A DNA stretch of 64,000 nt from Hypholoma sublateritium FD-334 SS-4 (lineage: Eukaryota > Basidiomycota > Agaricomycetes > Agaricales > Strophariaceae). Made by a program: the position numbers and the translations under genes. Of the stretch, positions 36,624 through 46,747 are shown piece by piece (the first letter of the stretch is position 1; each line of letters opens with the position of its first letter). The notes under the pieces were generated by a model. That model was not told where the DNA came from. It made no database searches and was given only the letters and a program-made list of their open reading frames with translations. The stretch lies in NCBI GenBank assembly GCA_000827495.1, contig KN817591.1:125796-189795 (forward strand), written 5' to 3'.

Positions 36624-38069
36624 ATGTTCCAGCAACACGCGCAAGCTCACCATATCGCACTTTCAGTGAGCGCGCTTGTGACATTGATGTGGGAGTACTC
36701 CCTGACTTTGACCGATGAATATCAGTACATTTGGAGGTCTGTCCCTCTCTAGAACTTAATAGTGTAACCTGAACGCTTATATTTGCATTGTGCTCCGTTC
36801 GACCAACTACGGAAAGAGGCTCCATTAATCGTGTAAAAGTCCTGTATCTGTTCTCGCGCTATTCCACACTTGCTATTCATGCGTGAGCACATGCCTGAGT
36901 TGGCTTCGCAAATACCTCGTATTCAATTACTGACTACTGCTGGTGTAGATCTAACATATATATTGTTTTTGGGCCATTATCCCAGACTCCTGTTCCCCGC
37001 TTTGCGTGCACGGCATGGTTTCTCCTGTTGACTATCGGTGCTTGCCTCTTACTAGCTTCTATCGATGCACTGGTCATGCTCCGAGGTACGTAGTAATTAT
37101 CGATTTATTTACAACTCTTTCGCATTAATATCAATATTGGTTCCTGACACAATCCTAACAGTGTATATCCTGTACGGCCAGAGTATGGTAGTGGCGGTCT
37201 TCCTCACCGCGCTCATGTTTCTACAGTTTGGGCTAGTCGCGATGTGTACCAGCCGAACGCTCCACGTCGTGCCATTCAGTGATACGTGCGATATCCTTCA
37301 AACTCCCCACGATGTCGTCTATATCATGTAAGATCTCCCACCGTACCAGACAAGACATCGCACCCGAACCTTTTTTTGTCAGGGGCGGCGTGATACTAAC
37401 GCAGGTCGTTCTCCTATTCCTCACACTCGCCAAGAGGAAAGTCGCCTTTGGAGCGTCGCCCTTGGTACACATGGTCGTTCACGATGGGGCTCGCGTCTTC
37501 GTCCTCATTGTTTGTGAGTTCATTGCTTTTTTGCTAAGCAAATATCGATCCAGTCGGAACAGCTTTATGGATGACCATTATACCATATTCTCTATTTATG
37601 CAAGTCTCTAAGCCGCATATCATTTTCGTGTTTGTCTTCCATTGCGATTATTCTTATCGACATATGACTAACCCGGGCGTCGACAGATGGCCCATCACTC
37701 TTATGTCGATCGCCGTGCGTTCTCAATCCTTCGCAACCGTTACTTCACTCATTAATCATGAATGGATTTTAGACATGCCGTCTCATCATGCATATGCAAA
37801 AACTTCCTCTGGAAGTGCTATCATCTAGTAGCAGCAATTTGACAGATTTGACGGACACAGTTGTTCTGACGACCTACCTTGCCTCTCTCGAAAGCTTTCA
37901 CGCAGCCACTATCCTGTCGTCATCAGCTGAGACCCCAATCAGAGCATCTCTTTCATCCTCAAGATATTGTTCGCACCCAGCACTGCAGCAGACTGGCGTA
38001 TCTAACCTATCGAATACTGCTGGATTCCAGCGCCCAACAAGCTACCCATACCTTTCAGAGGACCCGTAA
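36624..38069 (+). CDS. Seven-TM DUF6533-like membrane protein (copy 1)
   Basis: Exons assembled by eye: 36624-36736, 36817-36882, 36949-37085, 37162-37327, 37383 to about 37505, about 37555-37714, and 37773-38069. Phases agree across the first four. Exon 1 encodes ALVTLMWEYSLTLTDEYQYI, the family's first TM plus acidic D-E-x2-YIW motif. Exon 2 gives VKVLYLFSRYSTLAIHA, the usual K-x-L-Y-L-x-S-R-Y signature. Then come FACTAWFLLLTIGACLLLA and LVMLRVYILYGQS, GGVILTQVVLLFLTLAKRK, GTALWMTIIPYSLFMQ and WPITLMSIATCRLIMHM. The cytoplasmic tail is Ser/Thr-rich. The exact limits around 37600-37690 are unsure. The family is fungal, probably plasma-membrane; ligand and function are unknown. Confidence 0.72.
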
Positions 38070-38513
38070 ACGTCTTTATCATTCCCTATATGTATGATCG
38101 GATTTCATCAACGTGTCCATGTCATGACTCATATGTATAGCTATATATCTGGACAAGCCAATTTGTACCCATATTATTCGCTGTAACAACACCCTCAATC
38201 ACAAGAAATCCAGAGTAATCCAGAAATTTTACCTTCACCATTGACTTTATGCATGGATCGATTTTAATTCTCGACAGGGCCTGTAAGAACTTATATTTAC
38301 AACTGGTACTAGAAGATCTGAAGATCTGAACATGAAAATCTTCGTCGACTTCTGGCGAGATCTCTTATGCTCCATGGAAAATTACCAACGAACCCAGTGC
38401 ATATCGCGGCAATCCTGTCCAGTACGACTCTTTATAAGGATACATATGTTATGGTATAAGTATATTTGTAGGCGGGCCACAACCGCTTCAGTGATACCGT
38501 CTCGGAGCTAAAG
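38070..38513. other. Intergenic between convergent 7TM genes
   Basis: Convergent 3' ends meet here. AT-rich, no gene seen. Confidence 0.5.
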
Positions 38514-40425
38514 TCAGGCGTGCGTGGTATACAGTTCGTCCCAGTATGCGCGCTGCGTAACGGAGTCCATACTCGAGCTGGTGTGCGCGCTCCCAATCTC
38601 GATACTCATGCGGTCGCTGCTGTCTCCACTCTGCTGGCCATCATCGAACACGCTGCCGGTGTCGCTAGACACTCTACTACCCTCGGCGTCGTGATCAAGA
38701 TCCGAGTCACTCCAGGTCAACGATGGCAAGGATATAGTCGGAGAGGCTGGCTGAGCTGCCCCGGCATCTACACCATGGTTGCCTAGCCACACAGCGCTTC
38801 GAGAGGCCGTGGTGGAATATAATTCATCCCAGTATGCACGCAGCGCAACAGAGTCCATACTTGAACTCGCGCGCTCGCTCCCAATCTCAATATGGCTGTT
38901 GCTGTCTCCACTGTGTTGGCCATCGAACGTGCTCCCCGTGTCGCTGGGCAGTCCGCTTCTCTCGGCGTTGTGCCAATCGTTGAGATCGCTCGAGGTCAGT
39001 GTTGTCAGAGTTATGGGCGGAGAGGCTGGTTCATCTGTCGACCACGCAGTGACTCGAGATACCGCGTTGTCGTACGTGTTTGCGTCGGCGGACGCCCCTG
39101 GTACGGAACCCGAGGGGCGATGCGCATTCATGTTCCACATAAGGTCGTGCCTGATCTTCTCTGAGCTCAAAACTATGCGGCAGGTCTGTTTATAAATGAA
39201 TGTATTGATCAAGATCAACACCCTCGTTTTGAGATAATTCCACTCACCCCTATTGACATTATAGTTATAGGCCATCTAGGATGTTTCGCAACTATTCAGC
39301 GACAAGAACGTAAACCCAGAGAGTGATGCCACTCACGAAAATACGAGGTCAGGTCTAACGCACTGGCGGGTGAACGCCAAGGGGATAAATATGATAGTCA
39401 ATCCTTTAGAATCGTCAGGACATATGTAGGGCCTGTACAGACATTGAAACCCTCACCGTGAAACATGAACCAGGTCCATTTACCACCATCGAACTTAGTA
39501 TTGCTCCTCAGCGCTTCGCTACCACGTTCAAGCTTAGAATACGTGAGGGCCCATATAGCTCCTTGCAGGAAGATTTTAGGAGTCCTGTAGGAGTTAGTCC
39601 GTTACTCAATGTAGGTTGGTGTCGCTCACATTGTAATAAATATAGTCCATGGTACGTTCGTCGCATTGCAGTGCTTATCGAATACAAACATTTTCATCGT
39701 GTTTGTCCCGAATACTGCCGCGGTGCCGTACTCAGCCATTACCAGGACAGATAAGAAGATCAAGACTTTTCTTGATCGCATGTTCAGAATATAGGCTGAG
39801 AAGAATGTTTTTTTTTTTTGCGTGATCAACCGTAGAGCGAACAGACATACCTCGCTGCATAAGGTTGGCATTTCCAATGACATTTATGGTGTACGCGGCG
39901 AAGGTTAGGATTGTGAATCGGCGCCTACATACGTCGACGGGCACATGCCCGTTTGACCCTTCCCTGTCTGACACGAATGAGGTTACAACGATGAAGCTGA
40001 ACATCAATGACAAACGGGAATCAGCTCGTCTCTTTATTGAAAGGGCATGTGCTTACAGCTGGAAGACGAAACTGAGATACCGCGATGCGAGGAACGTCAT
40101 CTTTGGGAAGTCAATGCGTAGCCTAGATATTAGCCACGGGTGTCAGCAGGGACCCGAGATATCCAGCAACAGTTACTAACGGCTTCCAGATGTACTGAGC
40201 CTCCTCTTGCATTGTGTCGACATAGTCCAATGCGATGCCGATGAGAGCAGCGACTGACGTAGTAATCAATACCACATATTTAAGCGAATGATTAGCTGCG
40301 AACGCGAAAACGGAAGATAGGTACGCACCACAGGAATAGTTTACGCTCGCAGCTACAGTCCCCATTGAGGCCGCGGCGTGCATAACACCGCTGCCTGGAG
40401 GTAACATGTGCGATGGGATAGTCAT
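38514..40425 (-). CDS. Seven-TM DUF6533-like membrane protein (copy 2) with duplicated AYWDELY tail
   Basis: The start is at 40425 or at a later in-frame ATG (MGTVAASVNYSC, 40365). Removing a 75-bp intron after NYSC joins VAALIGIALDYVDTMQEEAQ and YIWK. The next exon has FPKMTFLASRYLSFVFQ. Then follow VDVCRRRFTILTFAAY, VIGNANLMQRG, YILNMRSRKVLIFLSVLVM, an exon with FLQGAIWALTYSKLE and GGKWTWFMF, FIPLAFTRQCVRPDLVFS, and TCRIVLSSEK. This is the family order. The tail (about 170 residues) contains two copies of a roughly 75-residue unit, each ending SSSMDSV-x2-RAYWDELY. Stop at 38514. Copy 3 next door is a tandem paralog with identical exon layout. Confidence 0.72.
38523..39032 (-). repeat. Tandem duplication inside the copy 2 tail
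   Basis: Segments 39032-38811 and 38753-38523 encode two versions of the same unit: PASPPITLTTL../PASPTISLPSL.., then SDTGS-x-FD, QHSGD/QQSGD, IEIGS and SSSMDSV..RAYWDELY. DNA and protein have diverged moderately, so the duplication is not recent. Confidence 0.85.
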
Positions 40426-40986
40426 GTTCTCAGTCGAGAGGGTGCTGGCCCCCCAGCTTTTTCTGAGGGGCCTTTATAACGAAATGCTTGGTCAGGGTTG
40501 ACGTAGTCATGGAAGAGGGAGAACGGAAGCAGTTTTGTCGTCCAACCCTAATTTGACATCAGCGCCCCCGCCACGCTAGCTATCGCAAATTGCCGAATCG
40601 GGTCAGGCACCACTAGTGGTATAGGCGCCCATTTCGTGAGTCAATTACTTAGCCTCGTTGCTCCCGAATTGCTCGCCATCCGCGCCAGGTCGCAGTATAA
40701 CTGATTCGCGCCTTGGGTCGCCGAAGAGTCAGAACAGCACATATATCAAGCATACCGGACGCAGAGGGTGTGGCAAACCTTATTGCCCTGCGCACTTGGG
40801 GCCGGTAGCTGACCAGGCCTAGTTTCTTAGAAACAGATGAGCCTGTAACATCGCTCTCATGCAAGGAAGTGTTATAACCGGCGATTTCGCAAATAATATA
40901 TTTATAAGTATATAACTAACACGACCCCAAACGCAATCATGACCGTACCGTAAGTACTCCGCGCCTGAGTTTCATTTAAGTTGAGT
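40426..40986. other. Intergenic between tandem 7TM paralogs
   Basis: Contains the promoter of copy 2, including a TATAAAG on the minus strand (40478-40472) about 50 bp before the first ATG. No gene seen. Confidence 0.5.
40472..40478 (-). promoter_or_regulatory. TATA box of 7TM copy 2
   Basis: TATAAAG on the minus strand, 47 bp upstream of the ATG at 40425 and 107 bp upstream of the alternative ATG at 40365. Confidence 0.45.
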
Positions 40987-42613
40987 CTAACTGATGTCCG
41001 AACGGTCACACGAGTCGCGCGCACCCCACAGGTCGTCCCAGTAAGCGCGGAGCGCAGTAGAGTCCACGCTCGAACTAGTGTGCACGCTCCCTATCTCGAT
41101 GTGGTCGGTGCCGCTGTTCAGACCATCACGCACGTTGGCGCTGTGATTGTAATCACTCTGGATCGTCGCTGTCGAAGGTCGTTTCGGGGGGGCTTCTTCA
41201 TTTGCGGGGATATTTATAACCTCTCGATTATCCGAGCGCATGGGCGCCGCCGATACGAGCGCACCAGTAGGGGCGGGCGGGTGGCGGATATCCAGAGGCT
41301 GCGGGTGGGATTGCTTCAACAGCAGACAACGCCTGACCTCCTCTGTTCGGAGGACGAGCCGGCAAGTCTATTTATAGAATTCAAACCGTCAATTGCATTC
41401 GAAACACGTACGTAGATAAAGTTCAAACCCACTCCAACGGACATGATGGTTATCGGCCACCTATGTATAATAATACAGATTCAGCGGGACCAATGCCGTA
41501 CAAGATGATACAACTTACGAATATACGAGGTCAGGGCGAATGTACTGGTGACTGAACGAAAGCGGGACAAAAACAAGAAGCAACGCTATGCGTGCACTAT
41601 ACTTGAGTATCCGCAGATGACAGGGGCATAGGTGAAGAGAAACTCACCGAAGAGCGACAGCCACGTCCATTTACCACCATCGAACATGTTGATACTATTC
41701 AGCGATATGCTGCCGTACTGTAGTTTGGAATAAGTGAGGGTCCATATCGCGAGTTGCGTGCAAAGTATGGGAATCCTACAGAGATCAGCTTGAGATCTAT
41801 ACGTATCGCCCGAGTACCTACAGCATGCCAAATACAATCCACGGCACATGGATAGAGTTGCAACGTCCGTCAAACACGAGCGCATTGAGCGAAACTGGCG
41901 CCAGCCAGGTCGCAATGGCATACTCCAAAATAGTTAGGAAACACAGCAGGGCTAATATTGCCTTCGACCGCCTATGGAGGATATAAGCTGGGGATAGGTA
42001 AATTACAGTTCATTTTAGAACAAGTGAGTGGCCAACATACTGACCTCGTTTCATAAGATTGACATTCCCCAATGCATATATTATGTAGATAGAGATAGTT
42101 TGCAGTATATGCCGGCGTTTACAGACTTGGTGGGGTATTGGCGCTGCTGACCCTGCCATGTCTTCGCGAAGTGTTATTACGACAATGACGCTGAGCACAT
42201 CAAATGAACATCAACACAAAATGCTGGGAAGACGGCAAATACTCACACCTGGAAAGCAATGCTAAGATACCGCGACGCGAGATACGTCACCTTCGAATGG
42301 TCTATGCGCAACCTACAATAGCGGGTCGTTCCATACGTGCGCAGAACGTCCAGAAACATTCACTCACGTCCAGATGTACCGGATCTCGTCCGACAGTGTG
42401 TTCAGGTAGTCCCACAGGATAACGATGAGGGCCGCCACTGGCATAGCAATCCGCAGCAGTGTCCGTGCGATCCGACGTTGCAGATTGAGTTCAGTTATGC
42501 ACGCGCGCGGAAGAAAAAGTACACGTACGACAATAGTAGCCCTGACTCGAGCTCGTCCTCCTCATCGCTCCGCCCAACAACGTTTCGGCCCCGGGATCCA
42601 GATGTTCAGACAT
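40987..42613 (-). CDS. Seven-TM DUF6533-like membrane protein (copy 3)
   Basis: Tandem paralog of copy 2. The first ATG is at 42613, but a TATAAAA lies directly in front of it (42620-42614), so the ATG at 42565 (MRRTSSSQGYYC) is the more likely start; it also aligns with MGTVAASVNYSC of copy 2. An 88-bp intron (GTACGT...GCCAG) at the same place as in copy 2 joins LAALIVILWDYLNTLSDEIR and YIWT. Later exons read KVTYLASRYLSIAFQ, VCKRRHILQTISIYIIYALG and NVNLMKRG, CTQLAIWTLTYSKLQ, GGKWTWLSLFGEF and FVPLSFSHQYIRPDLVYS. The tail is shorter than in copy 2 and carries one motif unit: IEIGSVHTSSSVDS followed by RAYWDDLWG. Stop at 40987. Confidence 0.7.
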
Positions 42614-43058
42614 TTTTTATACCTGGGTCGATAGAATTGGAGGAGTTGTTGCTGCCCTCCCAGAGAGTACGGAAGTTATAGTGAAACCATCGACCCCAGG
42701 GTTGATACAGGTACGGAAGGAAGCAATCTGAACTTTGAAGCGAATCCCCACACGTTCTAATGAATTGCTGAGTCAGATTTACGGCATATACTAGGCGCTC
42801 GTTACACTCCCGGGTTTGTCCATCGGAAGTCCTTTTGCATTTCCTGCAAGCGGATTTACCCAACTTATATGTTGTTTCTTCAATTTTCATAACGGATATG
42901 CGCGCAAGTTTAAATCCCACGCAAAGCCTCCCCCATGGTATGGTTTATAAATCCGTTTGGCGCGATTGGCGCGCACACGAATAGGGATTCGACAAAAATC
43001 TGCTAGCGGGTAGAAATCAGTAGCGTACGTACTATTACCGTACATTTCAAGCAACCAA
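42614..43058. other. Intergenic, 445 bp
   Basis: Spacer between 7TM copy 3 and the methyltransferase gene. A minus-strand open frame (42920-42606) has a CRKC motif but no recognisable family and overlaps the copy 3 promoter. I leave it unannotated. Confidence 0.45.
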
Positions 43059-44323
43059 TCATTGTTTGCGGGTTAGAAGAAGAGCAACGGGCCATTCAAC
43101 CATGACCTTGTCGTCTGGTCCCACAGGCACGTCTGGCGCCGCCTCCAACGCGCCCTGGCGAAGGTCCTTCCAAAACCGCACGGCGATATCCCCACCCCGT
43201 ATATCCTCTACGAGTGTCAAATCCCCACGTCAGCGGTCATCCGACACCTCAGAAACACCCGAACGCACCAGCTTCACCCTCAACGCGCGCTAGGTCTTCC
43301 GCGAGGAACCGCACGTCGTCCGCGCGCTGCAGGTCCTCGGGGTACTTCTCGTGGTACGTGAGCAGCGGGCTCCACGTGCGGAAGTACGCGAGCAGGTCGC
43401 GCCAGCGCATCTCCTTCTGCATCAGCACAGGGCGCACGTCCGCCTGCGGCGGGAGGAACGGCGGCGCGTCCGCGGTGCCGCAGAAGTGCACACGCGCGAG
43501 CGCCTGTAGGCCGCTGTCCGCGGGTGGCTCGGGAACGTCGACAAGGTGCCGCTCGAGGATGGTGCGCCCCGGGCGCTGGAAGTGCGGGCCCAGGCTGCGC
43601 ACCGGGTCGGTGCCCTGCGCGTAGTCGGTGATGCGCGACGCGAGCGCGGGGTACTTGGGCAGGCGGAACTCAGCGTACACCTGCGCAATGGGTGAATCGA
43701 TGGTGTGTGGTCAGTCGGATACGCCAGATTTTGTGCGCCGCACGCACCCAAAACGCCGCGGTCCCGTTGCGGCGGAGGACGCGGCTCGTCTCCGGCCAGA
43801 CCTGGCGCCAGTCGAACCAATGCGCTGCCTGCGCTTGCGTGCGCGCGACGCGGTCAGTTAAACGCAACGATCACAGCAAGAATGCAAACCAAGTACCTGC
43901 AATCAGTAAATCGACGCTACCGTCCTCGGGCACGGCCGCCTTCATGTCCTCCGCAGACCCTTGGGCAAAGGCATACTTGGGTCCGCCAACGCGGCTCTCT
44001 GAGTCACCTAGAAGTGCCGTCTTCGCCTTCGCGAGCATTCCAGCGGACGGGTCGATCGCGACTACCTCGCGGAACCCACTCAGGTGCGCCGTGGCCTGGC
44101 CTTGTGTAGTAGCACCCTGTTCAACAGCAGTAGATCATAGCTCGTCGTCAATACGCGTACCCGTTCCGCAGCCCGCGTCCACCGCGCGCTGCCAGCTGGC
44201 AGCACCTTGGCCTGCTCCGCGCCGATGGAAGTCAAAGATATATTCAAGGAGTTGGGAGGGGTACGTCGGGCGCGACGCTGAGTAGACAGAAGCGTTAAAG
44301 GTAGATTTCGCGAAAGTGGCCAT
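43059..44323 (-). CDS. Class I SAM-dependent methyltransferase (trans-aconitate methyltransferase/Crg1-like)
   Basis: The start at 44323 gives MATFAKSTFNASVYSASRPT and YPSQLLEYIFDFH, the typical opening of this fungal group. Motif I is WQRAVDAGCGTG, interrupted by an intron right after the glycine-rich loop; it resumes GQATAHLSGFREVVAIDPSA, where the Asp binds the SAM ribose. GSAEDM and GSVDLLIAAQAAHWFDW are motifs II-III with the family's AHWFD. The C-terminal half (YFRTWSPLLTYHEKYPEDL) is the substrate lid. The last exon ends MVEWPVALLLTRKQ, with stop at 43059-43061. About 310 residues. Likely a cytosolic small-molecule O-methyltransferase; the actual substrate cannot be read from sequence. 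Confidence 0.85.
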
Positions 44324-44846
44324 TGTGGTTGTGTTGAGTAGTTTTCCTCGACCGACCGCCCTTATGAGCAAGTTATGAGTTGGCTATGAGTCACTTTTCA
44401 AAGCTTCGCGCAATTTTCATGCACACTAGGTTGATTGGTATCATACACTATCCGTGTCGGCCGGCGGGTCGGGGCATGACATCACCGCCGACCCGGCAGG
44501 ACCGGTTCGCCTTCCGGTTCTTGCCATTTCAGATGCTTTAATCCAGTTTCCTCCTCGAGAAAAGTACGTTTCTCATTTGCCTACCGCAAGCTATTCGCTA
44601 TGCGAGTGTACTATAAAGCATGGCTTCCATGATTCATGATGGATACTCGAGTAGATGGGTACTTGGTACTCATGAAGGAGACGCATTTCGGGCAAATACT
44701 TTTATACAACCTATGTAATTCCACACATCCTCTGCTATTAGAAGAAATAATTATGCACACCATCTAACTCGCCGTGTGCGGCATTTCAGCGTGCTACTGA
44801 CTTCATTCATTTATTCCTGCTGACTCCATTCACACCGCTGAATCAC
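44324..44846. other. Intergenic, methyltransferase promoter
   Basis: Spacer between two minus-strand genes. It includes a GC-rich 8-bp inverted repeat, CGGGTCGG (44465-44472) with CCGACCCG (44488-44495), which could be a zinc-cluster factor site. No gene seen. Confidence 0.45.
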
Positions 44847-45992
44847 CTAGTCGGTAGCCATCTCGAGCTTCATCTTCGCAATGGCTGCTGCTGGGTTGAG
44901 GCCCTTGGGGCAGGTACGCGAACCTGGTGGAAGAAAACACAATAAAGGCGTTAGTGGACGTTCAGCGGATACAGCAGTGGAGATACGAACAGTTGAAGAT
45001 TGTGTGGCAACGGTATAAGCTCATTTCGTTCTGGAGCTTCTCCATACGCTCCGCACCGTGGCTATCCTGTAAACATCGAGCGTCTTCAGTGCCGCACTAT
45101 CTCCATGACTTGAGCAATATACGTACGCGAGAGTCGGCAATCCACCTGTACGCTTGCATCAGAGTTGCAGGACCAAGGTACTCGTCCTGATTCCACCAGT
45201 ATGAAGGGCACGAGGTCGAGCAGCACGCGCAGAGGATGCACTCATACATGCCGTCGAGCTTGCGGCGGTCTTCTGGCGACTGGAGGAACTCGCCTGCGCA
45301 ACGTCAGCAAATTGACACGCGATATGGAGTGCGGACCACGTACCCTCGGCTGGCGGCTTGTCATTCTGCAGCCACGGCTGGATGGACTTGTATTGCTTGT
45401 AGAAGAGTGTCATGTCCGGCACGAGGTCCTTGACGACATACACTGCCCTGCGGAGTCAGCATCCGGGCACGGGCAGCGGGCGGGCGGTAAACGCACTGTG
45501 AGGTAGCGGGTAGATCTTCGTGTTGGTACTACCCTCGCGGTCGATCCTGCAGAGGCACGCAAGCGTATTCTGGCCGTCTATGTTCATGGCGCAGGAGCCG
45601 CAGATTCCCTCGCGGCACGAGCGGCGGAAGGTCAGCGTCGGGTCCATCTCGTTCTTGATCTTGATGAGCGCATCGAGGATCTGCAGCAGGACCGTTAGCA
45701 CCTGAGACCTCGCTGCAGTAGTAGGCTGGGAACGCACCATGGGCCCCGTCTGGTTCAAGTCAATTTTGTACGACTGCAGCTCGGGTTTCTTCTCCGGCTG
45801 GTCAGGGTTCTACGTGTGGGTGTTGGTCAGTGGACAGAGAACCCTTCAATGCGCCGTGCATACCCAGCGATAAATCTTGAACTCCTTCATCAGGACCGGC
45901 TTCTGTTGGGGGACCGCCTGCCATCGTGCAACGGACGTCGAAAAGGCGCGTCTTCCGACACTGAAGCGAGTTTGGGCGAGGATAGACTGCAT
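44847..45992 (-). CDS. SDH2: Succinate dehydrogenase iron-sulfur subunit, mitochondrial
   Basis: This complex II subunit passes electrons from the flavoprotein to ubiquinone. The start at 45992 opens a mitochondrial presequence rich in Arg and Ser ([20 protein letters not shown]). The N-terminal ferredoxin domain has the 2Fe-2S ligands in [16 protein letters not shown] and TLACLC. The C-terminal domain has [17 protein letters not shown] (4Fe-4S and 3Fe-4S), then [18 protein letters not shown] after two introns. All cluster cysteines are present. The His in RCHTIF and the Pro in SCPSYWW, which line the quinone site and are sites of SDHI fungicide resistance in other fungi, are in their usual wild-type state. 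The end is [14 protein letters not shown] at 44847. Eight or so short exons. Confidence 0.96.
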
Positions 45993-46747
45993 GTTGTCTG
46001 CGAAGACGAGGACAGCGGATGGAGGAATACGGAAATGGCGCTGGGCGTTCGCAGGAGAGGGGACCCGAATCCCGTTGTCGCGTGATACCGGATGATTGCC
46101 ACAAATAGCCGACCCCTCGCCCAATCATATCATGCACGAAAGTCATCGCGCGTGCATCTCCTCACTTTGAGCAGCAAAGGACGACTGCGACAAATTTTGA
46201 GCTACGAACACCTGCTTAAATAAAGGTGAAGAATGTGGTGCTCAAATATCACTGCATGCGCAACTATATCAATGTCATTGATTTATTTTAGTGTTATTCG
46301 ATAATTGATTTGACATAGAGTCAAAGAAATAGTTCATAACGACCTCCAAGTAGTAAACAAAGTAAACAACTCATAGATAACAGACAGAATATTCCGTTTG
46401 TAAGGTTTTACTTCGGTTTACACCCGGTGAATCAAATATGAATTTTTTTGTTCATTCAACTTGGGCTACAGCGATAACCTATACTAGAACTATGTGGGTA
46501 TATACTACAATGATGTTGCGATATAAGACGTGAAAATTCTATGGCGTGCGAGGGAGGGAGTACGTATGTAGATGGGATGGGATTGGTGGAGATGGGGTAA
46601 TGCAGATTAACAACCACGACGGAAATAAAAAGGGGATATAAAATATGCGTTAGTCTGATAAGTTGGAAATATAAAGCAACACCGTTAGGGCGTGTGGGGT
46701 AAATCATGAATGTGAGATGTATAGTCCTGGACGGATGAATAAGTCCC
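45993..46747. other. Intergenic, SDH2 promoter and MFS 3' region
   Basis: Spacer of 755 bp. The SDH2 side is GC-rich and the middle is AT-rich. An open frame continuing upstream of the SDH2 ATG has no presequence-like character and is judged leader sequence. No other gene seen. Confidence 0.5.

Noticed and set aside
42440..42613. 7TM copy 3 as a frameshifted pseudogene
   Set aside because: An 88-bp GT-AG intron at the same place as in copy 2 restores the reading frame.
44465..44495. GC-rich inverted repeat as a terminator or attachment site
   Set aside because: Only 8 bp long and in a promoter position; chance or a factor site is more likely.
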